Assembly (NCBI GenBank): GCA_052067355.1
Contig: JBQHQH010000001.1
Coordinates: 310,001 to 374,000, forward strand
DNA from: CABMKH01 sp040797625
GTDB lineage: Bacteria; Bacillota; Clostridia; Tissierellales; Tissierellaceae
Reading direction: 5' to 3'
DNA: 64,000 nucleotides
In this document: one piece after another, positions 1 to 9,175 of the stretch
How the letters are laid out: every line of letters starts with the position of its first letter
Position numbering within the stretch: the first letter of the stretch is position 1
Translations under genes and position numbers: made by a program
The notes under the pieces: generated by a model
Databases searched by the model: none
Seen by the model: only the letters and a program-made list of their open reading frames with translations
Told to the model about the DNA's origin: nothing

Positions 1-995
1 CTCTTTGCTCTAACTCTAGGCATCCCTCTTTCCCCTTCTATAGATGCTATAAGAGCACTACCTTCACCACATACAAATGCTCCTGCTCCTTTACTTATGT
101 GTATATCGAAGGAAAGATCTGTTCCCAATATATTTTTACCTAGTAATCCAAGCTCTCTAGCTCGATCTATTGCTATATTCAACCTCTCTATAGCCAATGG
201 ATACTCAGCCCTTACATATATATATCCTTCCTTTGCTCCTGTAGCATAAGCTGCTATGGTCATTCCCTCTATTACAGAATGAGGATCTCCCTCCATAATA
301 CTTCTGTCCATGAAAGCGCCTGGGTCTCCTTCATCTCCATTACAGATTACATATTTCATATCACTATCATATGAAAGAACTTGAGACCATTTCTTCCCTG
401 CTGGGAATCCACCGCCTCCTCTTCCTCTTAGATTGGCATTTTGAATTTCCGTACATACTTCTTCAGAAGTCATTTCACTTAATACCTTTGTTAAAGCCTG
501 ATACCCATTAAAGGCAATATACTCTTCTATAGACTCTGCATCTATATGTCCACAATGTTCAAGGACTAATCTAGTCTGCTCTTTATAAAATGGAATAGAT
601 TCTTGAGTGTGATATATTTTTTCATCTAGCTTATACATCAATCTCTCAACAGGCTTATCTTCTATAAGAGTTTGATTTACTATATCCTCACAATCCTCTA
701 CTTTCACCTTTAAGTATAGATATTTTTCTGGTTCTATCCTCACCAATGGTCCTGCCTCACAAAATCCATGACATCCACTTTTTTTGACACTTATTCCCTC
801 TTCTTTTTCCAATTCAACATCTACTAATAATCCCTTTTCCTTTATTAACCTCTTCAATTCAGCATATACATCCATAGATCCACCAGCTACACAACCAGTA
901 CCACCACAGACTATAACTCTCTTATATTGTTTATCTAAAGATTTCTTAAACTTTTCTCTATATGTTTTAAATTCTTCAATGGAATTAATTTTCAT
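1..995 (-). CDS. hydB: NADH-binding flavin subunit of a hydrogenase/NADH dehydrogenase (NuoF/HydB), N-terminal part
   Basis: This gene runs off the left edge of the window, so only about 331 N-terminal residues are seen. I translated it from the minus strand. Residues near 25-115 form a thioredoxin-like [2Fe-2S] domain with cysteines in GGTGC and in GCHGFC. After that comes the NuoF core with GRGGGGFPAGKKW, the glycine-rich FMN/NADH site, then CNGDEGDPGAFMDR and GAGAFVCGEGSAL. A fused thioredoxin-like domain in front of NuoF is typical of HydB in electron-bifurcating [FeFe]-hydrogenases and of NADP-reducing hydrogenase subunits. The family oxidises NADH and passes electrons through FMN to iron-sulfur clusters. 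The ATG overlaps the end of the upstream nuoE-like gene by 11 bases, and its GAGAGGAG ribosome site lies inside that gene, so the two are translationally coupled. Whether a HydA hydrogenase follows cannot be seen. Confidence 0.9.
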   Translation of the reverse strand, partial: MKINSIEEFKTYREKFKKSLDKQYKRVIVCGGTGCVAGGSMDVYAELKRLIKEKGLLVDVELEKEEGISVKKSGCHGFCEAGPLVRIEPEKYLYLKVKVEDCEDIVNQTLIEDKPVERLMYKLDEKIYHTQESIPFYKEQTRLVLEHCGHIDAESIEEYIAFNGYQALTKVLSEMTSEEVCTEIQNANLRGRGGGGFPAGKKWSQVLSYDSDMKYVICNGDEGDPGAFMDRSIMEGDPHSVIEGMTIAAYATGAKEGYIYVRAEYPLAIERLNIAIDRARELGLLGKNILGTDLSFDIHISKGAGAFVCGEGSALIASIEGERGMPRVRAK

Positions 996-1473
996 TACTA
1001 CACTCCTCTCTCAATTGATTCAATGCTTCTACTGTTTTTTCTGGAGTCATACTTCCATAAACTTTTTCATTGATAGTCAAGACGGGAGCTAATCCACATG
1101 CGCCTAGGCAAGATACAGTTTCAACTGTGAATAATAAGTCATCAGTAGTATTTTTACCATCTGTTAATGATAATTCCTTTTTCAAAGCATTCAGGATTGG
1201 CGTTGACTTTCTAACATGACAAGCAGTACCATCACATATCTTGATAATATATTTTCCCTTTGGTTCCAAAGAAAAAAATTCATAAAAAGTCGCGATACCA
1301 TATATCTTTGCGGAACTAATTTCCATCTCTTGAGATATATATTCTAATATCTCTTCTGGTAAATATCTGTACTCTTTTTGAACTTCTTGCAATATACTAA
1401 TAATCAGAGACTGATTTTTGCCATATTTACTTATAATTGAATCTACTGTATTCTTCACTTCTAATGTAAACAT
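985..1473 (-). CDS. hydC: NuoE/HydC-type [2Fe-2S] thioredoxin-like subunit
   Basis: A 162-residue 24-kDa-subunit homologue of complex I and bifurcating hydrogenases. The four cluster cysteines are visible as C-x4-C in CDGTACHVRKS and C-x3-C in CLGACGLAP. The N-terminal third is the usual helical bundle with the YLPEE and AKIYGIATFYEFF motifs. The protein docks on HydB/NuoF and holds a [2Fe-2S] cluster near the flavin. It is the first gene of the visible operon and overlaps hydB by 11 bases. The upstream 218 bases are AT-rich and also serve the divergent lipoprotein gene. The family is certain; the exact complex (hydrogenase, formate dehydrogenase or other NADH-dependent enzyme) depends on genes outside the window. 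Confidence 0.92.
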   Translation of the reverse strand: MFTLEVKNTVDSIISKYGKNQSLIISILQEVQKEYRYLPEEILEYISQEMEISSAKIYGIATFYEFFSLEPKGKYIIKICDGTACHVRKSTPILNALKKELSLTDGKNTTDDLLFTVETVSCLGACGLAPVLTINEKVYGSMTPEKTVEALNQLREECSNEN

Positions 1474-1691
1474 AATATCCCCCTAAACTATAGTTATTGT
1501 TAATAAATTAACACAATTTAATAATATCATGTTTTTGGAGAATGTCAACACTTGTTCCCTTATTTCTAATGTTCTGAATATTATCCTGATTTTAACATTG
1601 TGAAATACTTCCAATTTTATTTAATGTAACCCATTTGTTACCCAATAGGCTTAAAAAAGCTATATAATTATATTGGAAAGAGAGGAATATC

Positions 1692-3272
1692 ATGAAATCT
1701 AAACATATAATTATGCCAATTATACTGTTGTTCTTAGCCATAATTACATCATCATGCTCCTCTTCCAATGCTCTTCCAGAAGTTATGAGCTTGGAGGACT
1801 CTATTAGAGAAATCATAAATTCTAAAGATGAAAACTATGATTTTCTAAACGATGAATTATATATGAGTAAGATGCGGGAATTGGGTAATCTACTAATAAA
1901 AAACAATATGGTCAATCCAGAACATATTACCTTGGGTAATTTAGATGATGACAATATTCCAGAGTTAGTGGTATTTAAAGAGAGGAACCCTGAAAATAAA
2001 GATGATGAAGGCAGTCTCAGAGTCTATAAATTTAGTGGGGAAAAGTACCAGTTATTAGATAGTGTATCTATGAATTACGATAATACTAATTATCAATTAG
2101 TAGTTGGAAAGATATCAGAACATCAAAATGGAATATATTTAAATAATCAAGTAGGAGCTCATTCTGGTATCACTTATGGATTTACATTAAAAGAAGATAA
2201 GTTGATAAGTATTCTAAATGAGAAGAAGGTAAATCTCCTATCAGTTTATACAAATAATGAGATAAAAGATATAGATAATGATGGAATCTTAGAATTTAGT
2301 ATATATGTATTAGACCCTGAAACTGAAGATCTAAGCGTTGTAGATGCTGATAAAATAAGACTTTGGTATAAATGGAATGGAAATGATGGAGGTACATTAG
2401 TTAAGGTAGAGAGATTTAAAGGTAATTCTAATTCTGATGAAAATAGCTCTGATAAGAAAATCCTAGATGAAGCCAATAGAATATTAGATTCTGGAGACTT
2501 TACCTTTATAGACTATCTTAGGAAAAATAAGGATAGGCTATCTTCAAAAGATAAGACAGAGTTACTTGTGAAATATATTTCCCTATTGGAAAGGCAATCT
2601 CAAATCAAATCAACAGAGATAAACGACCTATTTTCTAAATATCAATTGGGATTTAATCACGATCAGCTCTTTAAAAAATATGGCTTATCTTTAGAAAGAT
2701 TAAATGATATGGAATATCTTAGTAGACAAAAGATCCTAAACAATGAAGATGAACTTAAATCAAAGATAATATCCAATCTAAAGTTAGGATATAAGCTAGA
2801 TTATTCTGAGGGCGTATATCATTATGTAATCGACTATCAGAAGATCTTGGATTCTTGTGAAGAAGCTATATTAAAGGAATATCGAGACTATTTAAAAATA
2901 TTGGCATTAAATACTAATAAACCATATCTATACGATGGAGAGCTTATGATATCTATGGAAAAGTTAGCTAGTAGAATAATATTGCTAGAAAATTTTAAGA
3001 TGACATATCCTTATTCTATATATCTAGACCAAATGGATAAAATGTATAATGAATACATTTACGCCTTTCTATTTGGTGGTAAAAACAACTCTAACTTTGA
3101 TGACAAAACATGGCATATCAAAGAGGAGACTTTAGATATATTCAAGCAGATAATAGATGACTATCCTCATACAAATTTTTCAGATATTACAGATAGCTTT
3201 GTAAAAGAACTTAAAAACAACCAAAACAAGCTAAATATAGAGATAAAAAATAAATATAATATGAACTATTAA
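1692..3272 (+). CDS. unrecognised secreted lipoprotein
   Basis: A 526-residue protein with a clear lipoprotein signal peptide: a basic start, a hydrophobic stretch over residues 6-19, and a lipobox ending SSC at Cys22. It should be anchored on the outer face of the membrane. Residues 75-100 and 190-230 contain acidic turns (GNLDDDNIPELVVFK, DIDNDGILEFSIYV) that resemble Asp-rich calcium-binding loops of integrin-like or propeller repeats. The C-terminal 270 residues are rich in Lys, Glu and Leu and look helical. I do not recognise a family for the whole protein. A GAGAGGAAT ribosome site precedes the ATG. It is divergent from hydC and followed by a hairpin at 3282-3330. Confidence 0.75.
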   Translation: MKSKHIIMPIILLFLAIITSSCSSSNALPEVMSLEDSIREIINSKDENYDFLNDELYMSKMRELGNLLIKNNMVNPEHITLGNLDDDNIPELVVFKERNPENKDDEGSLRVYKFSGEKYQLLDSVSMNYDNTNYQLVVGKISEHQNGIYLNNQVGAHSGITYGFTLKEDKLISILNEKKVNLLSVYTNNEIKDIDNDGILEFSIYVLDPETEDLSVVDADKIRLWYKWNGNDGGTLVKVERFKGNSNSDENSSDKKILDEANRILDSGDFTFIDYLRKNKDRLSSKDKTELLVKYISLLERQSQIKSTEINDLFSKYQLGFNHDQLFKKYGLSLERLNDMEYLSRQKILNNEDELKSKIISNLKLGYKLDYSEGVYHYVIDYQKILDSCEEAILKEYRDYLKILALNTNKPYLYDGELMISMEKLASRIILLENFKMTYPYSIYLDQMDKMYNEYIYAFLFGGKNNSNFDDKTWHIKEETLDIFKQIIDDYPHTNFSDITDSFVKELKNNQNKLNIEIKNKYNMNY

Positions 3273-3281
3273 GGTAACAAT

Positions 3282-3337
3282 TACCCTCTTTTATAATACT
3301 ATATATTAAGTATTATTATGAAAGGGGGTATTTTTTT
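3282..3337 (+). terminator. hairpin and U-run between lipoprotein and DUF2935 genes, overlapping the next ribosome binding site
   Basis: TACCCTCTTT (3282-3291) pairs over ten positions, with one G.U pair, with AAAGGGGGTA (3321-3330). Seven Ts follow at 3331-3337. This is a textbook intrinsic terminator for the lipoprotein gene. The 3' arm AAAGGGGG is also the only good Shine-Dalgarno sequence for the DUF2935 gene, and the U-run is its spacer. The hairpin would therefore hide that ribosome site in read-through RNA. Regulation is inferred. Confidence 0.65.
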
Positions 3338-4235
3338 GTTATCAAGGGAAGATTTTATTAGGATTTCTCTGGAGATAAACCTCTTCTTTCAGAGGATAAT
3401 GAAAGAGCATATGTTTTTTGTTGAAACTGGATTTCCATATACCAATCCATCGTATGCTGAAAGAGCAAATATTCTAAAGATGAGTTTTGAAGAAATCTTG
3501 TTAGAAACGGTACAACTTGCCAATGGAGCAGTAAGTGATGCTGTTTTAAAATCTAATGAATTAGTAACACCTTACACATTAGATGCAGAAGAGCATACAT
3601 CAAACGCCACTAAAGCCTCTATCAACTTTGATATAACTGTAGCTGAATTAAATCTAATGTCTGATCCAAATTTCGTATATACTCAATGGTTAGAGGATGC
3701 TCTCTATAATATAAATATGAGATCTATCAATATATTAGGAGAGATAATTGATTTTAAAAAACAAATATTAAATGAAATGTTGGAATGTAAAATTGCTACA
3801 TCCCTATATCCTACTTTAATAGAACATATCCTTCGTGAAGCTGAACTATATATGGAAATGCTAAAAGCCCTACAACAGAAACATATTTTAAAAGAAAGTA
3901 CATGTGACGTATTAAATTTTTGGAATCGTATCATGGGGGAACATGCAGCCTTTATAGAAGGACTTCTTGACCCAGTAGAGACTGAGCTTAAAAAAACTGC
4001 TGAAGAATTTTCCATTGTCTTTGGACAATTAGAAAAAAAATGTAGAAAAAATAGACAAAGAGAAATTATCAGCAAGAGTTATAAAGCAACTGAAGAATTA
4101 ATGAAGTTTAAGAAAGCTGGAACAATAGGTTTAGTAGAATGCGACATAAAATCTATTATATTACCTCTTTTAGGAGATCATGTATTAAGAGAGGCAAATC
4201 ACTATTTAAGATTATTAAAAATGATGTGTAAGTAA
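3336..4235 (+). CDS. DUF2935 family protein
   Basis: About 299 residues, made of two homologous all-helical halves. Each half carries the family hallmark: RIMKEHMFFVETGF near the N-terminus and RIMGEHAAFIEGLL in the second half, followed by LREAELYMEML and LREANHYLRLL. The conserved His/Glu residues suggest a metal-binding four-helix bundle, but no function is established for DUF2935. I chose the TTG at 3336 because AAAGGGGG lies seven bases upstream and family members start like MLSREDF. The ATG at 3318 lies before the ribosome site and would add six residues. A terminator follows at 4242. Confidence 0.85.
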   Translation: MLSREDFIRISLEINLFFQRIMKEHMFFVETGFPYTNPSYAERANILKMSFEEILLETVQLANGAVSDAVLKSNELVTPYTLDAEEHTSNATKASINFDITVAELNLMSDPNFVYTQWLEDALYNINMRSINILGEIIDFKKQILNEMLECKIATSLYPTLIEHILREAELYMEMLKALQQKHILKESTCDVLNFWNRIMGEHAAFIEGLLDPVETELKKTAEEFSIVFGQLEKKCRKNRQREIISKSYKATEELMKFKKAGTIGLVECDIKSIILPLLGDHVLREANHYLRLLKMMCK

Positions 4236-4241
4236 AGATAT

Positions 4242-4265
4242 AATGGCGACCAAAAGGTCGCCATT
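4242..4265. terminator. bidirectional intrinsic terminator
   Basis: AATGGCGACC, an AAAA loop, then GGTCGCCATT: a perfect ten-base-pair stem between two convergent genes, the DUF2935 gene and mgtA. Both flanks are AT-rich. Confidence 0.85.
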
Positions 4266-4268
4266 ATT

Positions 4269-6989
4269 CTATAGAAGTTCTCCATATTTTTTTACATATA
4301 GTTTCTTCATTATAGTAGCTAATGCCATATATAAGATTATAGTTATAGCCAAATATAAGAAATAGATCTTTGGTAGCGGAGCTAAACCAATTGAAGCACC
4401 GAATTTTGTAAATGGGATTAATGTCAATAAGAAAATTCCTGCAAAGGTTAAGAATGTCAATGAAATGGAAGCTCTACTCTCAATAAATGGAATTTTGGGA
4501 GTCCTTATCATATGAATCACAAGAGTTTGACTCCACATGGACTCAACAAACCATCCTGCCTGAAATACTGCAATATATAGAGCCTTCATAGCTGGATCAG
4601 TTAATTGGTGAAATAATAACCCATCTGTAAACATTGGAGCTATTATGAAATACATCAATAGATATGTGATAATATCGAATACTGATGAAGTTGGTCCAAT
4701 CCAAAGCATAAATTTAGACACTGAGCTGGCATCCCAATCCTTTGGATTTTCTAAGAATTCAGAATCTACATTGTCCCATGGGATAGCTGTGCAAGAAATA
4801 TCATATATCAAGTTTAATAGTAATAGGTGTATAGAAGCCATTGGTAAAAATGGCAGAAATGCACTTGCTACTAAAACTGAAAATACATTTCCAAAATTGG
4901 AGCTAGCTGTCATCTTAATATATTTAATCATATTAGCATAGGTTTTTCTCCCTTCAATGATTCCATTTTCTAAGACCATTAGATCCTTCTCTAATAAGAT
5001 TACATCTGCTGATTCCTTTGCAATATCCACTGCATTGTCTACAGAAATTCCCACATCTGCTACATCTAAAGCTCCTGCATCATTGATCCCATCTCCCATA
5101 TACCCAACAGAATGTCCTCTATTTCTTAAAGCATTTACAATCCTTGCCTTTTGACCTGGTGATATCTTGGCAAATACAGTCTCTCTTTCTGATATTTCTC
5201 CTAATTCTTCATCTGTCATATCTTCAATATCAGAACCTAAATAAATCTTATTATATCTAATTCCTAATTGATTACAAACAGATTTAGTTACATCTTCATT
5301 ATCCCCAGTAATTACTTTAATATCTACACCACTATTTTTTAAAGCTTCAATAGCCTCTACAGCTGATTGTTTTGGTGGGTCTAAAAATGCTAAATATCCT
5401 ATTAAAACCATATCTGATTCATCTGATACAGAAAACTCTCCTACTGGTGAAGGATTGGTCTTTTGAGATACAGCAATTACTCTCATACCACTATTATTCA
5501 ATTCCTTTACCCTGTCTAAAACATAGGATTTTTTCTCTTCAGTCAATTCCACGACTTCCCCTTTGTATTCTACAAAGTTAGAAATAATCAACATCTCTTC
5601 TACTGCACCTTTAGTAATCATCTGAGTCTTTCCAGTTTTATCTTCTACTACTACTGACATTCTCCTTCTATTAAAGTCAAATGGAACCTCGTCTACCTTA
5701 GCATAATCTATAATGGAATTACCTAGTCTTTCATCCACGTCTTTAAGTTCCATAGCCTTATTGATTATTGCAATATCCATTAAGTTCTTCAATCCTGTTT
5801 GGTAATAGGAATTTAGAAAACCATGTCTTAAAACTCTAGTATCTTCATTCCCATCAATATCTAAGTGATATTGTAAAACCACCTTATCTTCTGTTAATGT
5901 ACCTGTCTTATCTGTACAGAGGATATCTATTGCTCCTAAATTTTGTATAGAATTTAAATTTTTAATAATTACCTTTTCTTTTGACATGGCAATAGCACCC
6001 TTTGCCAATGAAGTAGTAACAATCATTGGAAGCATCTCTGGCGTCAATCCTACTGCTATTGAAATTGCAAATAATAGTGCTGATAACCAATTACCTTTTG
6101 TAATCCCATTTAAGAAGAATACAATTGGAACCATTATAAACATGTATTTTATTAAGACCCATGATACAGCATTTACTCCTCTCTCAAAGCTAGTTATAGT
6201 TGGCTCTTCATTTAAGCTTCGAGCTATTTCTCCAAATACAGTATCATTTCCAGTTGCCACTACAATTCCCTTAGCATAGCCACTAATAACAGTAGTTCCC
6301 ATAAATGCAAGGTTTCTTCTTTCTAAAATTGCCATTTCTCCTTCACATGGGACAGCTACCTTTTCAATTGGTTCAGATTCACCTGTTAATGCCGACTGGG
6401 ATACAAATAAGTCCTTGGTCTCAAATAGCCTTATATCTGCTGGAATCATATCACCTGCTGAAAGATAAACTATATCACCAACAACTATTTCGTCTAATGA
6501 AATTTCTCTTACCTCTTGCCCAGCTCTTTCAATAGCTGCAGTAGTCTCTATCATCTCTAATAATTTCTTTGCAGCATTTCCCGATCTAATCTCCTGAGTA
6601 AATCTCAAAATTCCAGATATAATTACCATGGCCAATATAATCCCTACAGTAGTATAATCCTTATCTATATCAGTTACTAATATAATATCAGTAAAAGCTG
6701 ATACTACTGCTAAACCTATCAATATCATAGTAAATGGATTTACAAAAGCCTCAATTATTCTCTTTAATATACTATCTTCTTTTTTAAAATCTACAATATT
6801 TTCTCCATACCTTTCTCTTGCAGAATCTACTTGTGCTTCTGTCTTTCCATTTTTAGAACTATCTAAGGCTTCATATACCTTTTCAATCTCAAATTTGGAC
6901 GCATTTAATAATCTATTGTTGATTTCATCTCGTTTTACACGATCTTCAACAATATCTTTTAAAATTACTCTATCTGCTTTTTTGTTCAT
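4269..6989 (-). CDS. mgtA: magnesium-translocating P-type ATPase (P3B)
   Basis: A membrane Mg2+ importer of about 906 residues. From the upstream in-frame GTG, the motifs are TGES near 205, the P3 membrane motif VGLTPEMLP near 317-325, the phosphorylation site DKTGTLT with Asp363, TGDN, and the hinge motif MGDGINDAGALDVADVG. About ten hydrophobic segments are spread as in MgtA/MgtB, with the last six after residue 680. Length matches the family (about 900). The ATG at 6989 is preferred over the GTG at 6998 because AGGAG lies eight bases before the ATG and runs into the GTG. Its leader carries an M-box Mg2+ riboswitch with terminator and a strong promoter, so expression should rise when Mg2+ is low. 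Confidence 0.95.
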   Translation of the reverse strand: MNKKADRVILKDIVEDRVKRDEINNRLLNASKFEIEKVYEALDSSKNGKTEAQVDSARERYGENIVDFKKEDSILKRIIEAFVNPFTMILIGLAVVSAFTDIILVTDIDKDYTTVGIILAMVIISGILRFTQEIRSGNAAKKLLEMIETTAAIERAGQEVREISLDEIVVGDIVYLSAGDMIPADIRLFETKDLFVSQSALTGESEPIEKVAVPCEGEMAILERRNLAFMGTTVISGYAKGIVVATGNDTVFGEIARSLNEEPTITSFERGVNAVSWVLIKYMFIMVPIVFFLNGITKGNWLSALLFAISIAVGLTPEMLPMIVTTSLAKGAIAMSKEKVIIKNLNSIQNLGAIDILCTDKTGTLTEDKVVLQYHLDIDGNEDTRVLRHGFLNSYYQTGLKNLMDIAIINKAMELKDVDERLGNSIIDYAKVDEVPFDFNRRRMSVVVEDKTGKTQMITKGAVEEMLIISNFVEYKGEVVELTEEKKSYVLDRVKELNNSGMRVIAVSQKTNPSPVGEFSVSDESDMVLIGYLAFLDPPKQSAVEAIEALKNSGVDIKVITGDNEDVTKSVCNQLGIRYNKIYLGSDIEDMTDEELGEISERETVFAKISPGQKARIVNALRNRGHSVGYMGDGINDAGALDVADVGISVDNAVDIAKESADVILLEKDLMVLENGIIEGRKTYANMIKYIKMTASSNFGNVFSVLVASAFLPFLPMASIHLLLLNLIYDISCTAIPWDNVDSEFLENPKDWDASSVSKFMLWIGPTSSVFDIITYLLMYFIIAPMFTDGLLFHQLTDPAMKALYIAVFQAGWFVESMWSQTLVIHMIRTPKIPFIESRASISLTFLTFAGIFLLTLIPFTKFGASIGLAPLPKIYFLYLAITIILYMALATIMKKLYVKKYGELL

Positions 6990-7125
6990 TTTTTTCACTC
7001 CTATCTAGCTTATCTTTGAAATTCCTTTAAATAAGCAAAGGTGCATTGAATTAACACAACCTCACTTATATTATTACCTCCAGGCTCACCGTCCATTCAA
7101 TACACCCCCTTTCAATAAAAGTATA

Positions 7126-7163
7126 TAATAAAAAACTCCATGCATCTCAAACGATGCATGGAG
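7126..7163 (-). terminator. riboswitch-controlled terminator of the mgtA leader
   Basis: On the minus strand CTCCATGCATC and GATGCATGGAG form an 11-base-pair stem (7136-7146 and 7153-7163), followed by TTTTTATTAT. The loop region, together with its flanks, reads CGTTTGAG. That is the exact complement of the last bases of the M-box (7202-7209), which gives the antiterminator alternative. Confidence 0.88.
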
Positions 7164-7200
7164 CAATAATCTCAATATCAAAATCAATATTAATCTTATC

Positions 7201-7352
7201 TCGTTTGAGCTTTAGCTCTGTGAGGCGGTGAAATTACATTATTTGTTGCCTTGAATCGACAACAACTGTTCAAACCAGCTAATAGTGTCTCCACTATTTC
7301 GCGGCAGTAATCCATATCCTCATAGTAGCCTTACTTACCGAGTATTCTATTT
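7201..7352 (-). ncRNA. M-box (ykoK) Mg2+ riboswitch
   Basis: Read on the minus strand, the leader contains the M-box landmarks in order: GGTAAGTAAGGCTAC near the 5' end, the ACTGCCGCGAA segment corresponding to the conserved GCTGCCCG, and a 3' GAGCTAAAGCTC closing element followed by AAACGAGAT. ACTCG and CGAG can close stem P1. The 3' arm GCTCAAACGA can pair either with P1 or with TCGTTTGAG of the terminator. Mg2+ binding should free the terminator and stop transcription before mgtA. The gene downstream, an Mg2+ P-type ATPase, is a known target of this class. Confidence 0.88.
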
Positions 7353-7367
7353 TTCTATCGCTTATAC

Positions 7368-7395
7368 ATATTATCATACTAAAACTTATTGTCAA
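7368..7395 (-). promoter_or_regulatory. sigma-A promoter of the mgtA leader
   Basis: On the minus strand TTGACA (7395-7390), a 16-base spacer and TAATAT (7373-7368). The start would fall near 7361, just ahead of the M-box. Confidence 0.75.
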
Positions 7396-7454
7396 GGATT
7401 ATTTTTAAAAATTATAATACTGTATCTTGTTATAATTATTTACTATAACCACAT

Positions 7455-8213
7455 CTATTTGGCAGCAACAGCCTCAAAAGTAACTATCTCTTCAGGATTT
7501 GAAGGATATTTCCCTAGTTTATAATCTGAAGAGATCATGATGTCTTTAAATCCAATACTTTCAAGTATCAATTTAAACTCTTCTATCCCATACCATCTTA
7601 ATGGAAAATATTCCAACTCAGTCTGCAAAAGTACCCCTTCACGCCATCTTTCATATCTTCCATGAGAAATAGTATATTGATTTATATAGTCAACTTCTAC
7701 AACTTTATTCTCTAATGTAATTATATCTCCATTAGAACATTCCCAAGTTTTTGTGGAAACTATACCTATTGAGATATCAGTTTGTAAAGATATGTCAAGA
7801 ATCAATCTACCACCATCAGATAAATGATTATAAAAATTCTGCAATGCTTTTAATGACTCTTCTCTCCTATATAGTAATAGAAAAGTTCCCGTTGGTACTA
7901 TAATGGCATCATATTTAGTATCTAATGAGAAAAATTCCATTCTTTCCTCAAAGAGTTTAGGATGCAAACCTCTTTTTTGACAATTATTCTTACATATATT
8001 CAGCATATCTTTTGAACTATCAAATCCATCAACATTTAGTCCATTTTCTAAAAGAGGAATCAATATACGCCCTGTACCTGTTGCTGGTTCTAGAATGGCT
8101 CCTTTACAAGACTCCAATCTATCCATATAAAATTCCACATCTCCAAAAGAATGACCTATGGGCTTATCCATATCATATATCTCTGAAGATAATCTACCAT
8201 AATAACTTAGCAT
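7455..8213 (-). CDS. class I SAM-dependent methyltransferase
   Basis: 252 residues. The SAM-binding fold is visible: motif I EPATGTGRILIPLLENG near 41-57, acidic Asp in DGFDSSKDML at the end of strand 2, and the motif IV region YDAIIVPTGTFLLL. The C-terminal region FPLRWYGIEEFKLILESIGF is typical of small-molecule methyltransferases of this group. The substrate cannot be told. It lies 20 bases downstream of a lipoprotein gene on the same strand, so the two may be cotranscribed. The M-box promoter lies just past its end. Confidence 0.85.
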   Translation of the reverse strand: MLSYYGRLSSEIYDMDKPIGHSFGDVEFYMDRLESCKGAILEPATGTGRILIPLLENGLNVDGFDSSKDMLNICKNNCQKRGLHPKLFEERMEFFSLDTKYDAIIVPTGTFLLLYRREESLKALQNFYNHLSDGGRLILDISLQTDISIGIVSTKTWECSNGDIITLENKVVEVDYINQYTISHGRYERWREGVLLQTELEYFPLRWYGIEEFKLILESIGFKDIMISSDYKLGKYPSNPEEIVTFEAVAAK

Positions 8214-8233
8214 ATCTTATCACCTTCTTTAAT

Positions 8234-8836
8234 TTATTTAAATAAATCAATTTCTAATTTCTTCCCCCATAATCCCCCACTTATAGCTTTAGTAAAATCA
8301 TCATCTATATTAATTTTCCAAGTTTTCCCTTCTCTTTGGAATGATATTTCAACATCATAGATTTTCCTATTATCTTCAGCATTTTTAATTGCTTCTATAT
8401 ATGGATCGTCTGCATCTATATAATTTAACATCTCAGAGTCAATTCTACTCAAATCCCGATTTGAAATTTTAGTTTTGATAACTGCACTATTTTCATCTCC
8501 ATGGATATCTTCTATCTCATATGAAAGATATTTAAAGACATACTCTATATATTCTTTAGATTCTCCATCTAAATTATCTCCAAAATATACATTGTCCTTA
8601 TATAGGATGATTCCTTTTTTTACTTCAGGATAAATAACACAACTATTGAATGTCTTCGCATCAGCTTCAATTAAAGCTGTCATGGCTGTTTCCAATGTTT
8701 CTTGTGATGTTTTAGTATTTAAAGTTTCAATTGAATCTAGTGGTATATCATTAGCAGCAGTATTTGAACATGCTGATAATGAAAATGTAATTACCATACT
8801 AAGCAATACAAAGTAAATTTTGATGATTTTTTTCAA
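8234..8836 (-). CDS. small lipoprotein of unknown function
   Basis: 200 residues with a lipoprotein signal peptide: basic start, hydrophobic residues 7-20 and a lipobox LSAC with Cys23. The mature part begins with a short helical region (ETLETAMTALIEADAKTF) and ends in a small alpha/beta domain with the DVEISFQREGKTWKINIDDDFTKAISGGL segment broken into alternating strands. This layout resembles the NTF2-like or DUF4878/DUF5105 lipoproteins common in clostridia, but that is a resemblance only. The methyltransferase gene follows by 20 bases. Confidence 0.75.
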   Translation of the reverse strand: MKKIIKIYFVLLSMVITFSLSACSNTAANDIPLDSIETLNTKTSQETLETAMTALIEADAKTFNSCVIYPEVKKGIILYKDNVYFGDNLDGESKEYIEYVFKYLSYEIEDIHGDENSAVIKTKISNRDLSRIDSEMLNYIDADDPYIEAIKNAEDNRKIYDVEISFQREGKTWKINIDDDFTKAISGGLWGKKLEIDLFK

Positions 8837-9043
8837 TATTGACTCCGCCCCTTTATATTCGTACCCTTTATATTATATTGTTTAAAATGTAAATCACTTA
8901 GCCTAGATAATATAATATTTAGATAACATAGTCAATCTAAATATATTAAACTTTTATTAATATTTTAAAATTATACTCATAAGGAATTAATTTCTCTTAA
9001 TCTCTATTTACATAACAACTTATATTTAATTTTATAAGTATCT
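8837..9043. other. AT-rich intergenic stretch
   Basis: Together with the terminator and its flank this is a 339-base gap between the lipoprotein gene and the MATE gene. A TATAAT-like hexamer lies near 8875 on the minus strand and may be the lipoprotein promoter, but no good -35 box stands out. I see no ORF with a ribosome site and no other structured element before the hairpin at 9044. Confidence 0.4.
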
Positions 9044-9072
9044 AAAACCCGTCAAATCTGACGGGTTTTTGA
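9044..9072. terminator. intrinsic terminator downstream of the marR-MATE operon
   Basis: AAAACCCGTCA, loop AATC, then TGACGGGTTTTT. The stem is 11 base pairs with T-runs on both sides, so it can work in both directions. On the minus strand it lies about 100 bases past the MATE stop codon. Confidence 0.85.
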
Positions 9073-9175
9073 ATCAATATTTATTATTTAAATCAACCTT
9101 TTTAATATACCTACCTGACCTATTTGTAAACAGGGATAAATTCAAAAGTATATACTATTCTTAAAATCACTAAGT

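Noticed and set aside
1592..1816. 74-codon minus-strand frame at the start of the lipoprotein gene
   Set aside because: It overlaps the signal-peptide region of the lipoprotein and has no ribosome site or family resemblance.
4645..6535. Several plus-strand open frames of 65-98 codons opposite mgtA
   Set aside because: They lie antisense to a well-supported P-type ATPase, have no ribosome sites or recognisable motifs and are shadows of its codons.
7285..7524. 79-codon plus-strand frame across the M-box leader
   Set aside because: It overlaps the riboswitch, its promoter and the end of the methyltransferase gene, and has no ribosome site.
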